This document shows, piece by piece, positions 53,473 to 61,459 of a stretch of DNA of 64,000 nucleotides. The notes beneath the pieces are model-generated. The model was given only the letters and a program-made list of their open reading frames with translations, was not told the DNA's origin and made no database searches. Location of the stretch: the NCBI GenBank assembly GCA_008682415.1, contig VANK01000001.1, positions 1,054,001 through 1,118,000 of the forward strand, read 5' to 3'. The stretch is from Acidobacteria bacterium AB60. Its GTDB lineage: Bacteria; Acidobacteriota; Terriglobia; Terriglobales; Acidobacteriaceae. Every line of letters starts with the position of its first letter. Position 1 is the stretch's first letter. A program made the translations under genes and the position numbers.

Positions 53473-55029
53473 GTGCACAGCCCTGTCCCTAGCAGTGAGA
53501 TCATCGAGGCGCTAGTCCATATTCGTGACCTGTTTCGCCAGATCAGACCTTCGAACGAACGGGAGCAGCGAGCATTTGAGCGCCGTGAAGCGGCGACGAA
53601 GGACCTGTTGTCAAATTTGCCGCGCACGGGCGAACACCCTACCCTAAGAACTCTACTCGAAATCGCCGAAATTTATTCGCTGACCTTGGAAGGCGTGCAC
53701 AGGTTGTTTGGTTACAGCCTTCAGGAAATGGGAGAATACGATCTCCGTTTGAACGGCGGGCGCACTCACATTTTCGAGTCGTATGCGTTCGATCGCGACC
53801 TGCTGATTGATTTGCCGGCGCGGCTCGCCCCAAGGGAGTCGTTCGCTATTGACGCCGTCTTGCGGGACCTTGTGCTTGATTGGCAGACCGACATTCCGAT
53901 ACGAGCCTTGGAAGAAGGGGAATGGGAGCAACCAGGCACGTTTTACGTGCATGTCGGGACAGAGGACAGTCTCGGCTCAAGTATTCCCTCTGGAGCAACT
54001 GTACGAGTCGAGCCCATCGGCGAAGCTGAGCGAATGCTGCCCAACCCGCGCCACATCTATCTACTCCAATTTGGAAACGGTTATCGCTGCTGCCATTGCG
54101 TCGTGACGAGGGGCAAACTCCGGCCATTCAGTACCAGCAGGACATATCTTGGACGTGAGGAATTTCCTTATCCGGGTTCAGTGCGCATCGCAGGCCGGAT
54201 CCGGATGTTTGCGTTGAAGCTCCCCCTGCCCGAATATCCGGCTCCCGCACCCCTTCCCCCAGGCCCGCGAGGCGCAGACTTGATATTGCCGTGGGAACAT
54301 CAAGCGCGAGACCGCCTCTTCGCGACCAAACACCGACGGTTCAGGAGGGCAAAAGACGAAGAGCGTCTCGCTCAGGAATTCCTCAAAGAGTTGCTCCATT
54401 CCAAGCTCAGTGGAAGAAGCGAGCGGCGCTATCGTCGCCCGACATCGTCCGAACCTCATGTCAATTCGCTCCTTCATCTCACCCTCGGACATCTGGCGCG
54501 CTATACAGACGCCCTGCGCGCGGGAAGTTCCTGGCAATCAGACCGAGGGCGGCTCTCGCTCGGTACACTCCTCCCTGCCAGATCCCTCGAAGAAGCGTCG
54601 TCCGTCCAAGTCAATTTGCGTGTGCCCACACCAATCGATGTCTGGGAGGCTCGACGCAGCGAGTTTGGAGGATGGCCGCCGCTGCTTTCCGTAAAGTTTC
54701 CCAAGCTGCGACAGTGGGAGGACAGAATTGTGCGGCTGGCCCGCGAGAATCGAATCGCGGGCCTTGAGCCAGCGCTCAGACCGGGGTCCTTGCTGCTCCT
54801 CGAAGAAATCCGATCGGCTCCCGATCCGTACAAGGAAAGAACAATGCCAGGATGGTCGCGGCCCATCTACGTTCTTCGCAGAGGTATCGAGATCATCTGC
54901 GGACACGTCGAGACGGACGGCGCCAACTACTCCTTGCTCTCAGGCGCAGACCGCGCGATCAAAACCTCCTTCCATGCGCACGACCTCCCTCGGCTGAGTC
55001 GCGTCGCCGGCGTCGCCGTTCCGGTGTAA
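53473..55029 (+). CDS. XRE/S24-like regulator linked to the lasso cluster
   Basis: The 518-residue protein begins with a helical region holding a helix-turn-helix-like segment (TLRTLLEIAEIYSLTLEGVH). A middle domain resembles the peptidase S24 fold of LexA/CI repressors (SIPSGATVRVEPI, NPRHIYLLQFGNGYRCCHCV), and a long C-terminal part contains a second XRE-like stretch (HLTLGHLARYTDALRAGSS). The Ser-Lys catalytic pair of LexA is not clearly present, so self-cleavage is doubtful. The start is GTG at 53473; no ATG exists before the domain. It stands 185-212 bases upstream of the lasso operon on the same strand and is the likely regulator; that link is inferred. Confidence 0.65.
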   Translation: MHSPVPSSEIIEALVHIRDLFRQIRPSNEREQRAFERREAATKDLLSNLPRTGEHPTLRTLLEIAEIYSLTLEGVHRLFGYSLQEMGEYDLRLNGGRTHIFESYAFDRDLLIDLPARLAPRESFAIDAVLRDLVLDWQTDIPIRALEEGEWEQPGTFYVHVGTEDSLGSSIPSGATVRVEPIGEAERMLPNPRHIYLLQFGNGYRCCHCVVTRGKLRPFSTSRTYLGREEFPYPGSVRIAGRIRMFALKLPLPEYPAPAPLPPGPRGADLILPWEHQARDRLFATKHRRFRRAKDEERLAQEFLKELLHSKLSGRSERRYRRPTSSEPHVNSLLHLTLGHLARYTDALRAGSSWQSDRGRLSLGTLLPARSLEEASSVQVNLRVPTPIDVWEARRSEFGGWPPLLSVKFPKLRQWEDRIVRLARENRIAGLEPALRPGSLLLLEEIRSAPDPYKERTMPGWSRPIYVLRRGIEIICGHVETDGANYSLLSGADRAIKTSFHAHDLPRLSRVAGVAVPV

Positions 55030-55241
55030 GCCCCTTCAATCGTAGCCACTGGCCCGGTTCATTTCTCGTGCTGGAGTCAACACACATCCGGTACGCTTTC
55101 GCTCGGTGTTGCGATGGTCTGCTCCGCGTACTGAACGCGGGCGAGTAAGTTTGGCCAGCGACGCCGATTCCCTTCCCCGCTTCTAAACATCGGGGTTAAC
55201 CTCTTTTCACATCGATGGTCTGGCGAGAGGAGGAACTCGTC

Positions 55242-55496
55242 TTGGTCAGTGAACCGACACATCTGCGCTCCATCGTTAATGAGGATGGGGCGGCCATTCT
55301 TGACATCAAGTCAGGCAGAATCACGACACTCAATACCTCAGGTGGGTATGTCTGGCAGGCACTCGAGAACGGCGAAGAGATCGAGACCATTGCGGCGAGC
55401 CTCGCCCGGGAGACGGACCAAGACCTGGAGGCCGTGAGGCGAGACGTAGCTGATTTTGTCGAAGCCTTGAAAAAGCAGGATCTATTGGCGGGTTGA
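55242..55496 (+). CDS. Lasso peptide B1 protein (PqqD-like RRE)
   Basis: The 84-residue protein is a PqqD-like RiPP recognition element: PTHLRSIVNEDGAAILDIKS (beta strands), GRITTLNTSGGYVWQALENG and the C-terminal helix DVADFVEALKKQDLL. In lasso pathways B1 binds the leader peptide (YxxP motif) and delivers the precursor to the B2 peptidase. TTG at 55242 is preferred because AGGAGG lies eight bases upstream; ATG at 55215 is an alternative adding nine residues. Its stop overlaps the start of the kinase gene (TGATG). It is the first gene of the biosynthetic operon. Confidence 0.85.
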   Translation: MVSEPTHLRSIVNEDGAAILDIKSGRITTLNTSGGYVWQALENGEEIETIAASLARETDQDLEAVRRDVADFVEALKKQDLLAG

Positions 55497-56812
55497 TGGG
55501 GGCGCGCATGGAGACAACAGAGTATCGGTGCGTGCTGGTGCGGCCCCGTTCCCACGGGGTGCTCGCATTTGCCGATGCGGGCCAATATCGCCTCCCACGC
55601 GTCCAAATTCCAGTGGCGACTCGGCCGGCACAAGAAGTGCAAAGAGCGAGCAAAGCAAAGTGGGGATTGGACATCTTCGTATTGGAGACCTGGGATAAGC
55701 TGGATGGCCTTGGAGCCTGCGCCGTCGCGGAACTACTGGCGCCAGAGGTGGCGTCCTCTCTTTCGGAAGTTGCGATCAATCGTCTCGTGACCGGAGAACT
55801 CCTAGACTTAGAAGGTCGTCGTCTTGAATTGCTGCTCGAATCCGGGCCGAAGGGCCGCTTGCCTCATCCCGGATGGATTGATGAGGCGATCGTCTGGATG
55901 GAATCCGGAACGGGCCACAGATTCTCCAAAAACGTCGAGCAATTGAACGCGGGAGGAGGCTTTCTCTTCCGTGCGTGCTCTGACGATGGCCGGCATTATT
56001 GGTTGAAAGCAACGGGCGAGCCAAATGCGCATGAGTTCGCTATCGTGAACTTCCTTTGCCAACTGCGTGCGGACTCCTTGCCGAAACTTGTTGCAAGCAA
56101 ACCGGAATGGAATGCCTGGCTGACTGAGGACGCCGGCAATCCATTGCAGGACGCGCCCAATGCGGCCGAACTCGCTTTAGCTGCAACGTGCCTGGCACGG
56201 CTCCAAGCTGAGACCATCGGCCGGACAGGCGAACTGTTGGCTGCGGGGGCCTTCGACCAGCGCTTGCCTGCGATGAGCCGTCATATCGACGCGGTGATCG
56301 ATTATCTGATCGATGCGATGACCCGGCAAACCTCCACCAAGGCTGCCCCTCTGAGCCGTGACCGTCTACTCGAATTGGGTGAGATGCTGCGCGCCGCGTG
56401 CCGTCGCTTGGAAACGCTTGAGATTCCGGATGCGTTGATCCATAACGATCTGAATCCAGGCAATATTCTCAGGGACGGAACAAGACTTGTTTTCACCGAC
56501 TGGAGCGAAGCAGCCGTTGGAAATCCCTTTGTCAGTTGTGAGCGCCTGTGCCAGCTCAATCGGGCACACGCAGAACTTGTTCGAAACGCCTACCGAGAGT
56601 GCTGGTCCCATCGACTGTCCGCAGAAACCATCGACGAAGCGGTCATCCTGACACCGCTTTTGGCGATCTTTGCGTATCTCTTTTGCCGTGGCGATTCCGT
56701 TAGGCAGAGAGCGGAAGCCCGACCGGGGTTTGAAAGCTACGCAAGGAGCCTGGCGCGGCACATGGATCGGGCTGCCAAGGATTCGTCGCTCCTGGAGGTC
56801 TTATGCCATTGA
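55496..56812 (+). CDS. APH-fold kinase in the lasso operon
   Basis: The 438-residue protein has an N-terminal part of about 110 residues with a Nudix-like strand pattern but no Nudix box, and a C-terminal aminoglycoside-phosphotransferase-like kinase domain. Visible kinase residues are the nucleotide Lys in YWLKATGE (about 171) with Glu180, the catalytic loop IHNDLNPGNIL (Asp318, Asn323) and the metal Asp in VFTDWSEA (335). It overlaps both neighbours in the operon by a few bases, so it is a dedicated cluster enzyme. A role in phosphorylating the peptide is inferred; known lasso kinases (paeninodin type) are HPr-kinase-like, a different fold. A role in antibiotic resistance is not excluded. 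Confidence 0.85.
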   Translation: MGARMETTEYRCVLVRPRSHGVLAFADAGQYRLPRVQIPVATRPAQEVQRASKAKWGLDIFVLETWDKLDGLGACAVAELLAPEVASSLSEVAINRLVTGELLDLEGRRLELLLESGPKGRLPHPGWIDEAIVWMESGTGHRFSKNVEQLNAGGGFLFRACSDDGRHYWLKATGEPNAHEFAIVNFLCQLRADSLPKLVASKPEWNAWLTEDAGNPLQDAPNAAELALAATCLARLQAETIGRTGELLAAGAFDQRLPAMSRHIDAVIDYLIDAMTRQTSTKAAPLSRDRLLELGEMLRAACRRLETLEIPDALIHNDLNPGNILRDGTRLVFTDWSEAAVGNPFVSCERLCQLNRAHAELVRNAYRECWSHRLSAETIDEAVILTPLLAIFAYLFCRGDSVRQRAEARPGFESYARSLARHMDRAAKDSSLLEVLCH

Positions 56813-58827
56813 CCGACATAGTCGAAGAGATCGTTCATGGCACCGTTGTCCGGGACCCATATCGCTGGCTTGAGAACCGCAGTCTGCCTGAAACCGAAGC
56901 ATGGATTCGCGCTCAGCAACGCCGCTGCGACACATACTTCGACGCGTGTCAGAACCTGAGTGCCATAGAGCGTCGGGTTCGGGACTATCTCGATGTCGAA
57001 GTTGTGGATCAGCCCGCGCAGGTTCGAGTCCGCGAATTCTATCGAAAGCGGACAGTAGGACAGGACCAAGGCTCGATCTTCGTGCGCGAGATCGTAAGCG
57101 CAAGAGAGCGCCTTCTGGTTGATCCCTCTCGAGATGGTAAGTATGTCTCGGTCGGCATCCATCGCATTTCGCCCGATGGAACGTTGTTGGCGTATGAGGT
57201 GAGGCGTGGTGGAGAAGACCGAAAGGAAATCCGCTTCGTTGATGTGGATGCCGGCACACTCCTGCCGAACAGGATTTCTCTGGGCTATGGGCGAGGTTTG
57301 GCGTTCTCGCCGCATGGATATTTCTACTGCCACGAAACCGAGCAATCCGCCGACGAGCACAGGATCTGCTATGGCGCCTTCGGCTCGGTGGGGCAGGACG
57401 CCATCGTCTTCCGCGTGCCGAAGACAAAGGGCAGCCGCCTCGTCCTGATCGCGAATGAACAACGATTGGGCGCACTCTGGTGCCGCCCTGATGGACAGGA
57501 CATTGTCACTGATTTCTGGATCTCAGAGCTTGGACACGGGACCGCTGAATGGGCTCACGTGTTTCAAGAGACGCGAGTCCTCTACGGCCCGGTTCTCTGG
57601 CACGATCGCATCCTGGTTCTGTCGGAGACCGCGTCGGGCAGCTCGCAGGTGATCGAGTTGTCGCGCGATGGTGAAGAACTGGGCGTGGTCGTTCCCGAAA
57701 GAGAGACTCCCATCCGGCAGATCGCATTGACGCGAGACCGGATATTCGTGGGCTACCTAGATCGCAGCCTAGCGACGATTGAGATCTGGATGCCCGGCCG
57801 GGAACATTCGGGATCGCTCAATATGCCGCAAGGGGGGACAATTCGAATGCTTCCATCTCCAGCGCAGGAAACCGAACACCTCTTCTACACCTTTGAGTCT
57901 TTCAATGTTCCGCAAGCAACATACAAGGTTTGCTCCGCGACGAATCAGTCCGAGCTCTGGCATCAACAAGAGCCCGTCGATCAGAGCAGTTCCGGTCATG
58001 TTCGAGAAATTACCGTGCGGTCGTTCGACGGTGTCGAGATTCCGCTGACCCTCGTGTCGGCGCATATCAATGACAATCCGAATAGCCCTGGTCCGGTGAT
58101 CATGAACGCGTATGGCGGTTTTGGCGTCCCGCTGACTTCGCAGTTTTCCGTATTGGCCAGAATTCTGATCGAACTAGGGGCTGTCCTAGCCCTGGCGCAC
58201 GTCCGCGGTGGAGGCGAGTTCGGCAAGGCATGGCACGATGCCGGTCGTGCCAGGAACCGCCAAGCCTCGTTTGATGACTTCGTCGCTGCAGCAGAGTGGC
58301 TTTGCCGGGAAGGAATTGCGAGCCCGCGACAGCTTGGCATCTTTGGAGGTTCAAATTCGGGTCTGCTAGTAAGCGCAGTGATGACGCAGCGCCCTGATCT
58401 CGTCGGTGCCGTACTCTGTATTGCCCCTCTGCTCGACATGGTCCGCTACGAATCCTTCGACCAAGCGGCAAAGTGGAGACGGGAATACGGAACTGTCGAA
58501 GATCCGGGGGACTTTCAGGCGCTTTTTGCCTACTCGCCGTATCACCATGTTTCCGAGGACGTCAATTATCCCGCCACACTTTTTGTCACCGGAGACAAGG
58601 ATGATCGCTGCAATCCCGCACACGTGCGGAAGATGGCGTCTCGCCTTCAGGAACGGCCTGCCCAGAGTTCTCCGATCGTCGTGGACTATAGCGAGGAGCG
58701 CGGGCATTCGCCGGTCTTGCCACTTTCTATACGGATCCCCGCCCTGGCGCGCCGGATCGCTTTTCTCTGCCGAGAATTAGAAATCGACATTCCAGACGGA
58801 GGCTTCGATGAAACGACTCGTTGTTGA
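56803..58827 (+). CDS. Prolyl oligopeptidase (S9A) in the lasso operon
   Basis: The 674-residue protein has a seven-bladed propeller start (DIVEEIVHGTVVRDPYRWLE) and an alpha/beta hydrolase end with the catalytic Ser517 in GIFGGSNSGLL, Asp in VTGDKDDRCNPAH and His in EERGHSPVLPL. S9A enzymes cut short peptides after proline. No signal peptide is visible, so it acts in the cytoplasm. It overlaps the kinase gene by 10 bases and the B2 gene by 20, so it is expressed with the RiPP enzymes. It may trim the precursor, degrade leader peptide or protect the host; the role is inferred. The candidate precursor contains proline. Confidence 0.88.
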   Translation: MPLTDIVEEIVHGTVVRDPYRWLENRSLPETEAWIRAQQRRCDTYFDACQNLSAIERRVRDYLDVEVVDQPAQVRVREFYRKRTVGQDQGSIFVREIVSARERLLVDPSRDGKYVSVGIHRISPDGTLLAYEVRRGGEDRKEIRFVDVDAGTLLPNRISLGYGRGLAFSPHGYFYCHETEQSADEHRICYGAFGSVGQDAIVFRVPKTKGSRLVLIANEQRLGALWCRPDGQDIVTDFWISELGHGTAEWAHVFQETRVLYGPVLWHDRILVLSETASGSSQVIELSRDGEELGVVVPERETPIRQIALTRDRIFVGYLDRSLATIEIWMPGREHSGSLNMPQGGTIRMLPSPAQETEHLFYTFESFNVPQATYKVCSATNQSELWHQQEPVDQSSSGHVREITVRSFDGVEIPLTLVSAHINDNPNSPGPVIMNAYGGFGVPLTSQFSVLARILIELGAVLALAHVRGGGEFGKAWHDAGRARNRQASFDDFVAAAEWLCREGIASPRQLGIFGGSNSGLLVSAVMTQRPDLVGAVLCIAPLLDMVRYESFDQAAKWRREYGTVEDPGDFQALFAYSPYHHVSEDVNYPATLFVTGDKDDRCNPAHVRKMASRLQERPAQSSPIVVDYSEERGHSPVLPLSIRIPALARRIAFLCRELEIDIPDGGFDETTRC

Positions 58828-59185
58828 GAGCTGGTTCCTGCTGCTCTGTTTCGAGTGGATCATGCGCTTTCGGGATTTCAAGGCGCTTTACCGATCCGTG
58901 CGGGAACATCCGGCGCGCCCAACCGCCGCGTCTGGCACCGTGTCCCAGGAAGATCTATGCCGCGCGATGGACTACGCCTGTGTCTTCTACCTAAAAAGGG
59001 TCTTCTGCCTGCAACGCTCAGCAGCGACGACGCTGCTTTTGCGCCGTTATGGCCTCGATGCCGAGCTGGTGATTGGCGCCAAGTTGCTGCCCTTCCGTTC
59101 TCATGCCTGGGTTGAGCTCAATGGGCAAGTCATCAACGACAGGCCCTACATGCACACGATTTATCAGGTCCTGGAACGTTGTTAG
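58808..59185 (+). CDS. Lasso peptide B2 protein (transglutaminase-like leader peptidase)
   Basis: The 125-residue protein is a lasso B2-type cysteine protease. The catalytic triad is visible: Cys67 in RVFCLQRSAA, His99 in FRSHAWVELNG and Asp111 in VINDRPYM. The helical N-terminal part (VESWFLLLCFEWIMRFRDFK) is also typical. B2 removes the leader from the precursor after B1 binds it. B1 and B2 are separate genes here, as in many Gram-positive clusters, whereas proteobacterial systems often fuse them. The start overlaps the prolyl oligopeptidase gene by 20 bases. Confidence 0.92.
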   Translation: MKRLVVESWFLLLCFEWIMRFRDFKALYRSVREHPARPTAASGTVSQEDLCRAMDYACVFYLKRVFCLQRSAATTLLLRRYGLDAELVIGAKLLPFRSHAWVELNGQVINDRPYMHTIYQVLERC

Positions 59186-59225
59186 GAGCGTTGCTAGGAA
59201 CGCTGCGAGCAGCCCGGAGAATCAC

Positions 59226-61175
59226 ATGAGCATTCAGTTCGGTCTCTGGCACCGGTTCGGCCAAGACGTCGATGAGCGAGAGCTGCTCGATCTTGGCCAG
59301 TCGAGTGCCGGTCATGCCCTCGATGGATCGTTTGTGGCCTGCCGGCGCAGCGTTGGCATGGGCCTTCAGTCATTCATCACGCACGAAAGATCCAAGCTCG
59401 AGTTGCGGCCCAAAGTATTTGCCGATGGATGCATGGTGACGCTCGATGGACGGATCGACAATCATGCTGAGCTTCGCGATGAACTCAACATTGGAGATGC
59501 AGACGTCGCCGACTCCTTCCTAGTCGCAGCCCTTTTCCGGCGATGGGGACCCGACTGTTTCTCGAAGCTCATTGGCGATTGGGCTATCGCGCTCTGGTCG
59601 CTCGCGGACCAGTCCCTGTACCTGGCCCGCGACCATGCCGGCACCAGGACCCTCTACTTCGAGATTTCTGGGGATCGCGTTCGTTGGTCGACTTTGCTCG
59701 ACACTTTTCTTCGTAAAGGAAAGACAGTCGAACTCGACGAGGCCTATGCCGCCCGTTATCTCAGCTGTCTACCTCTACGAGATTTGAGCCCGTACCCGGG
59801 AATTCGGGCCGTTCCGCCGGCCCACTATCTCGTCGTAAGCCTAAACGGGGTCACAAGGTATCGACACTGGGAACCGACGACCAAGGAACGAATCCAATAC
59901 AAATCCGATCTTGAATACGAGGAACACTTCGTTGCCTTGTTGCGTCAATCGGTTCGGCGCCGGACGGGAGCGGGCGCTCCCATTCTTGCTGAACTCAGCG
60001 GAGGAATGGACTCCTCTTCGATTGTGTGCATCTCCGATCGGATTCTCACTGAGAGCGGCGCGGCGGCGAGTGAGTTCCTGGACACCCTCTCCTATTTCGA
60101 CGATTCGGAACCCAACTGGGACGAGCGCCCATATCTCTCGGCGGTCGAGGCTCAGCGCGGCAAATCGGGAATCCATCTGAACGTCGCGGCCGAAAACCGG
60201 TCCTTCGAACCATTGGACCCGAATACAGAGAGATGCCCGCCTCTGCCCGGCACTGACCGCCATGCTGCCGAGCGCCAGAGGCAACTCGCCGAGGCGATGG
60301 CAACGGGGAACTATCGCGTGATCCTTTCCGGGGTCGGCGGCGATGAAGTGCTGGGTGGCGTGCCGACGCCTTTACCCGAACTGTCTGACTACTTTGTCAG
60401 TTGTCAGCTTCATAGCTTAATCACTCGCGCATTGGCCTTCTGCATGTTCGATCGAACGCCTCTCTTGCATATGCTCGCCAGGACCGTGGCAACGAGCGCG
60501 GCGGCTTACACAACGTTGCTCGCGGACAGAGTTCAAGTACCGCCCTGGATTCCGCGGCATCTCCAGCGCATCGCCGAAGATGCAGGAAGCGAGGCCGCGG
60601 TCAGGGTTCCGAGACTGGGCTTCCCGCCGAGCAGGATCGAGAACGGCGTCAGCTGGTGGCAGCTCCTGGAGACTTTGCCTCACCTGTATCCTTCGACCAC
60701 GTCCCGTTACGAATATCGCTATCCCTATCTCGACCGCGACCTCGTGGAGTTTCTTTACCGGATTCCGCGGGAGCAGCTGGTACGCCCCGGCCGAAGGCGT
60801 TCCCTGATGCGTCGCGCCCTTCGAGGAATTGTGCCTGCTGCGATCCTGGAGCGACCGAGAAAGGGCTCTCTCATTCGCGGGCCACTGGTGTCTCTCCAGC
60901 GCTCGCAACGAGCGATTCAGTCGATCTTCGAAGGATCCATCGCAGGCGCGATGGGCCTCATCGATGAGAGGCGATTCAAAGCCGAGTTAGTTGAGGTTTC
61001 AAAAGCAACCTCGCCGCGATGGTGGCCGGCAGTAATCAAGGCGGTGCAATTGGAGTTCTGGCTTCGAATGCAGGGCGGAGTCTCACTCGGCGCTCCCAAT
61101 CGCCGCTCCATCTCAGAAAGTTTGCGCCTCGATCGCGGCGCAGAAAACATCCGCGCCGGCAGCGCTGTCCGTTGA
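59226..61175 (+). CDS. Lasso cyclase C (asparagine-synthetase-like)
   Basis: The 649-residue protein resembles asparagine synthetase B. The N-terminal glutaminase-like domain starts MSIQFGLWHRF and lacks the Cys2 nucleophile needed for glutamine hydrolysis, as expected for lasso cyclases. The ATP-pyrophosphatase domain has the PP-loop LSGGMDSSSI (residues 258-263 for SGGMDS) and RYEYRYPYLDRDLVEFLYRI near the C-terminus. It would activate an Asp/Glu side chain of the core with ATP and form the macrolactam. ATG at 59226 has GGAGA eight bases upstream; an upstream open frame is out of place with the family N-terminus. Confidence 0.93.
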   Translation: MSIQFGLWHRFGQDVDERELLDLGQSSAGHALDGSFVACRRSVGMGLQSFITHERSKLELRPKVFADGCMVTLDGRIDNHAELRDELNIGDADVADSFLVAALFRRWGPDCFSKLIGDWAIALWSLADQSLYLARDHAGTRTLYFEISGDRVRWSTLLDTFLRKGKTVELDEAYAARYLSCLPLRDLSPYPGIRAVPPAHYLVVSLNGVTRYRHWEPTTKERIQYKSDLEYEEHFVALLRQSVRRRTGAGAPILAELSGGMDSSSIVCISDRILTESGAAASEFLDTLSYFDDSEPNWDERPYLSAVEAQRGKSGIHLNVAAENRSFEPLDPNTERCPPLPGTDRHAAERQRQLAEAMATGNYRVILSGVGGDEVLGGVPTPLPELSDYFVSCQLHSLITRALAFCMFDRTPLLHMLARTVATSAAAYTTLLADRVQVPPWIPRHLQRIAEDAGSEAAVRVPRLGFPPSRIENGVSWWQLLETLPHLYPSTTSRYEYRYPYLDRDLVEFLYRIPREQLVRPGRRRSLMRRALRGIVPAAILERPRKGSLIRGPLVSLQRSQRAIQSIFEGSIAGAMGLIDERRFKAELVEVSKATSPRWWPAVIKAVQLEFWLRMQGGVSLGAPNRRSISESLRLDRGAENIRAGSAVR

Positions 61176-61216
61176 CGCCACTGGCACGGAAATTTTGCAG
61201 TCCAAGGAGAAAGCAA

Positions 61217-61357
61217 ATGACCTATACGAAACCGCAGATACTCGATTCGTGCGATGCGCACGAGTGCATCAAGGGACAGAACAAATTCATTGCGTCAGAC
61301 GACAGCGGGCACCAGGGCGTCCTGGGCACGCCGGCCGCCTACGAGGCAGACGAGTAG
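61217..61357 (+). CDS. Candidate lasso precursor peptide (A)
   Basis: The 46-residue peptide is preceded by a strong site (AAGGAGA, six bases from the ATG) and lies 41 bases after the cyclase gene. Its leader starts MTYTKPQIL, containing YxxPxI, close to the YxxPxL motif recognised by lasso B1 proteins. A core starting at Gly20 (GQNKFIASD) puts Asp28 at ring position 9, the largest common ring size. Non-standard points: the residue at leader position -2 is Ile18 rather than Thr, two cysteines (12 and 17) lie before Gly20, and the tail ends YEADE, unusually acidic. Downstream sequence has no second copy. It is the best precursor candidate in the cluster. Confidence 0.75.
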   Translation: MTYTKPQILDSCDAHECIKGQNKFIASDDSGHQGVLGTPAAYEADE

Positions 61358-61390
61358 GGCGGCCGATTGAAAACTGAATCACCTCAAACC

Positions 61391-61434
61391 GGACGGTCCC
61401 CCTTCTCGCACGCCGGAATGGGGACCATCCGTCC
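61391..61434. terminator. Possible bidirectional terminator between lasso operon and isopeptidase
   Basis: An imperfect stem formed by GGACGGTCCCCC (61391-61402) and GGGGACCATCCGTCC (61420-61434) lies between two convergent genes. No long U-run is present, so its strength is uncertain. Confidence 0.5.
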
Positions 61435-61459
61435 TAAGCTGAAGGAGCCGTCACCCGAA

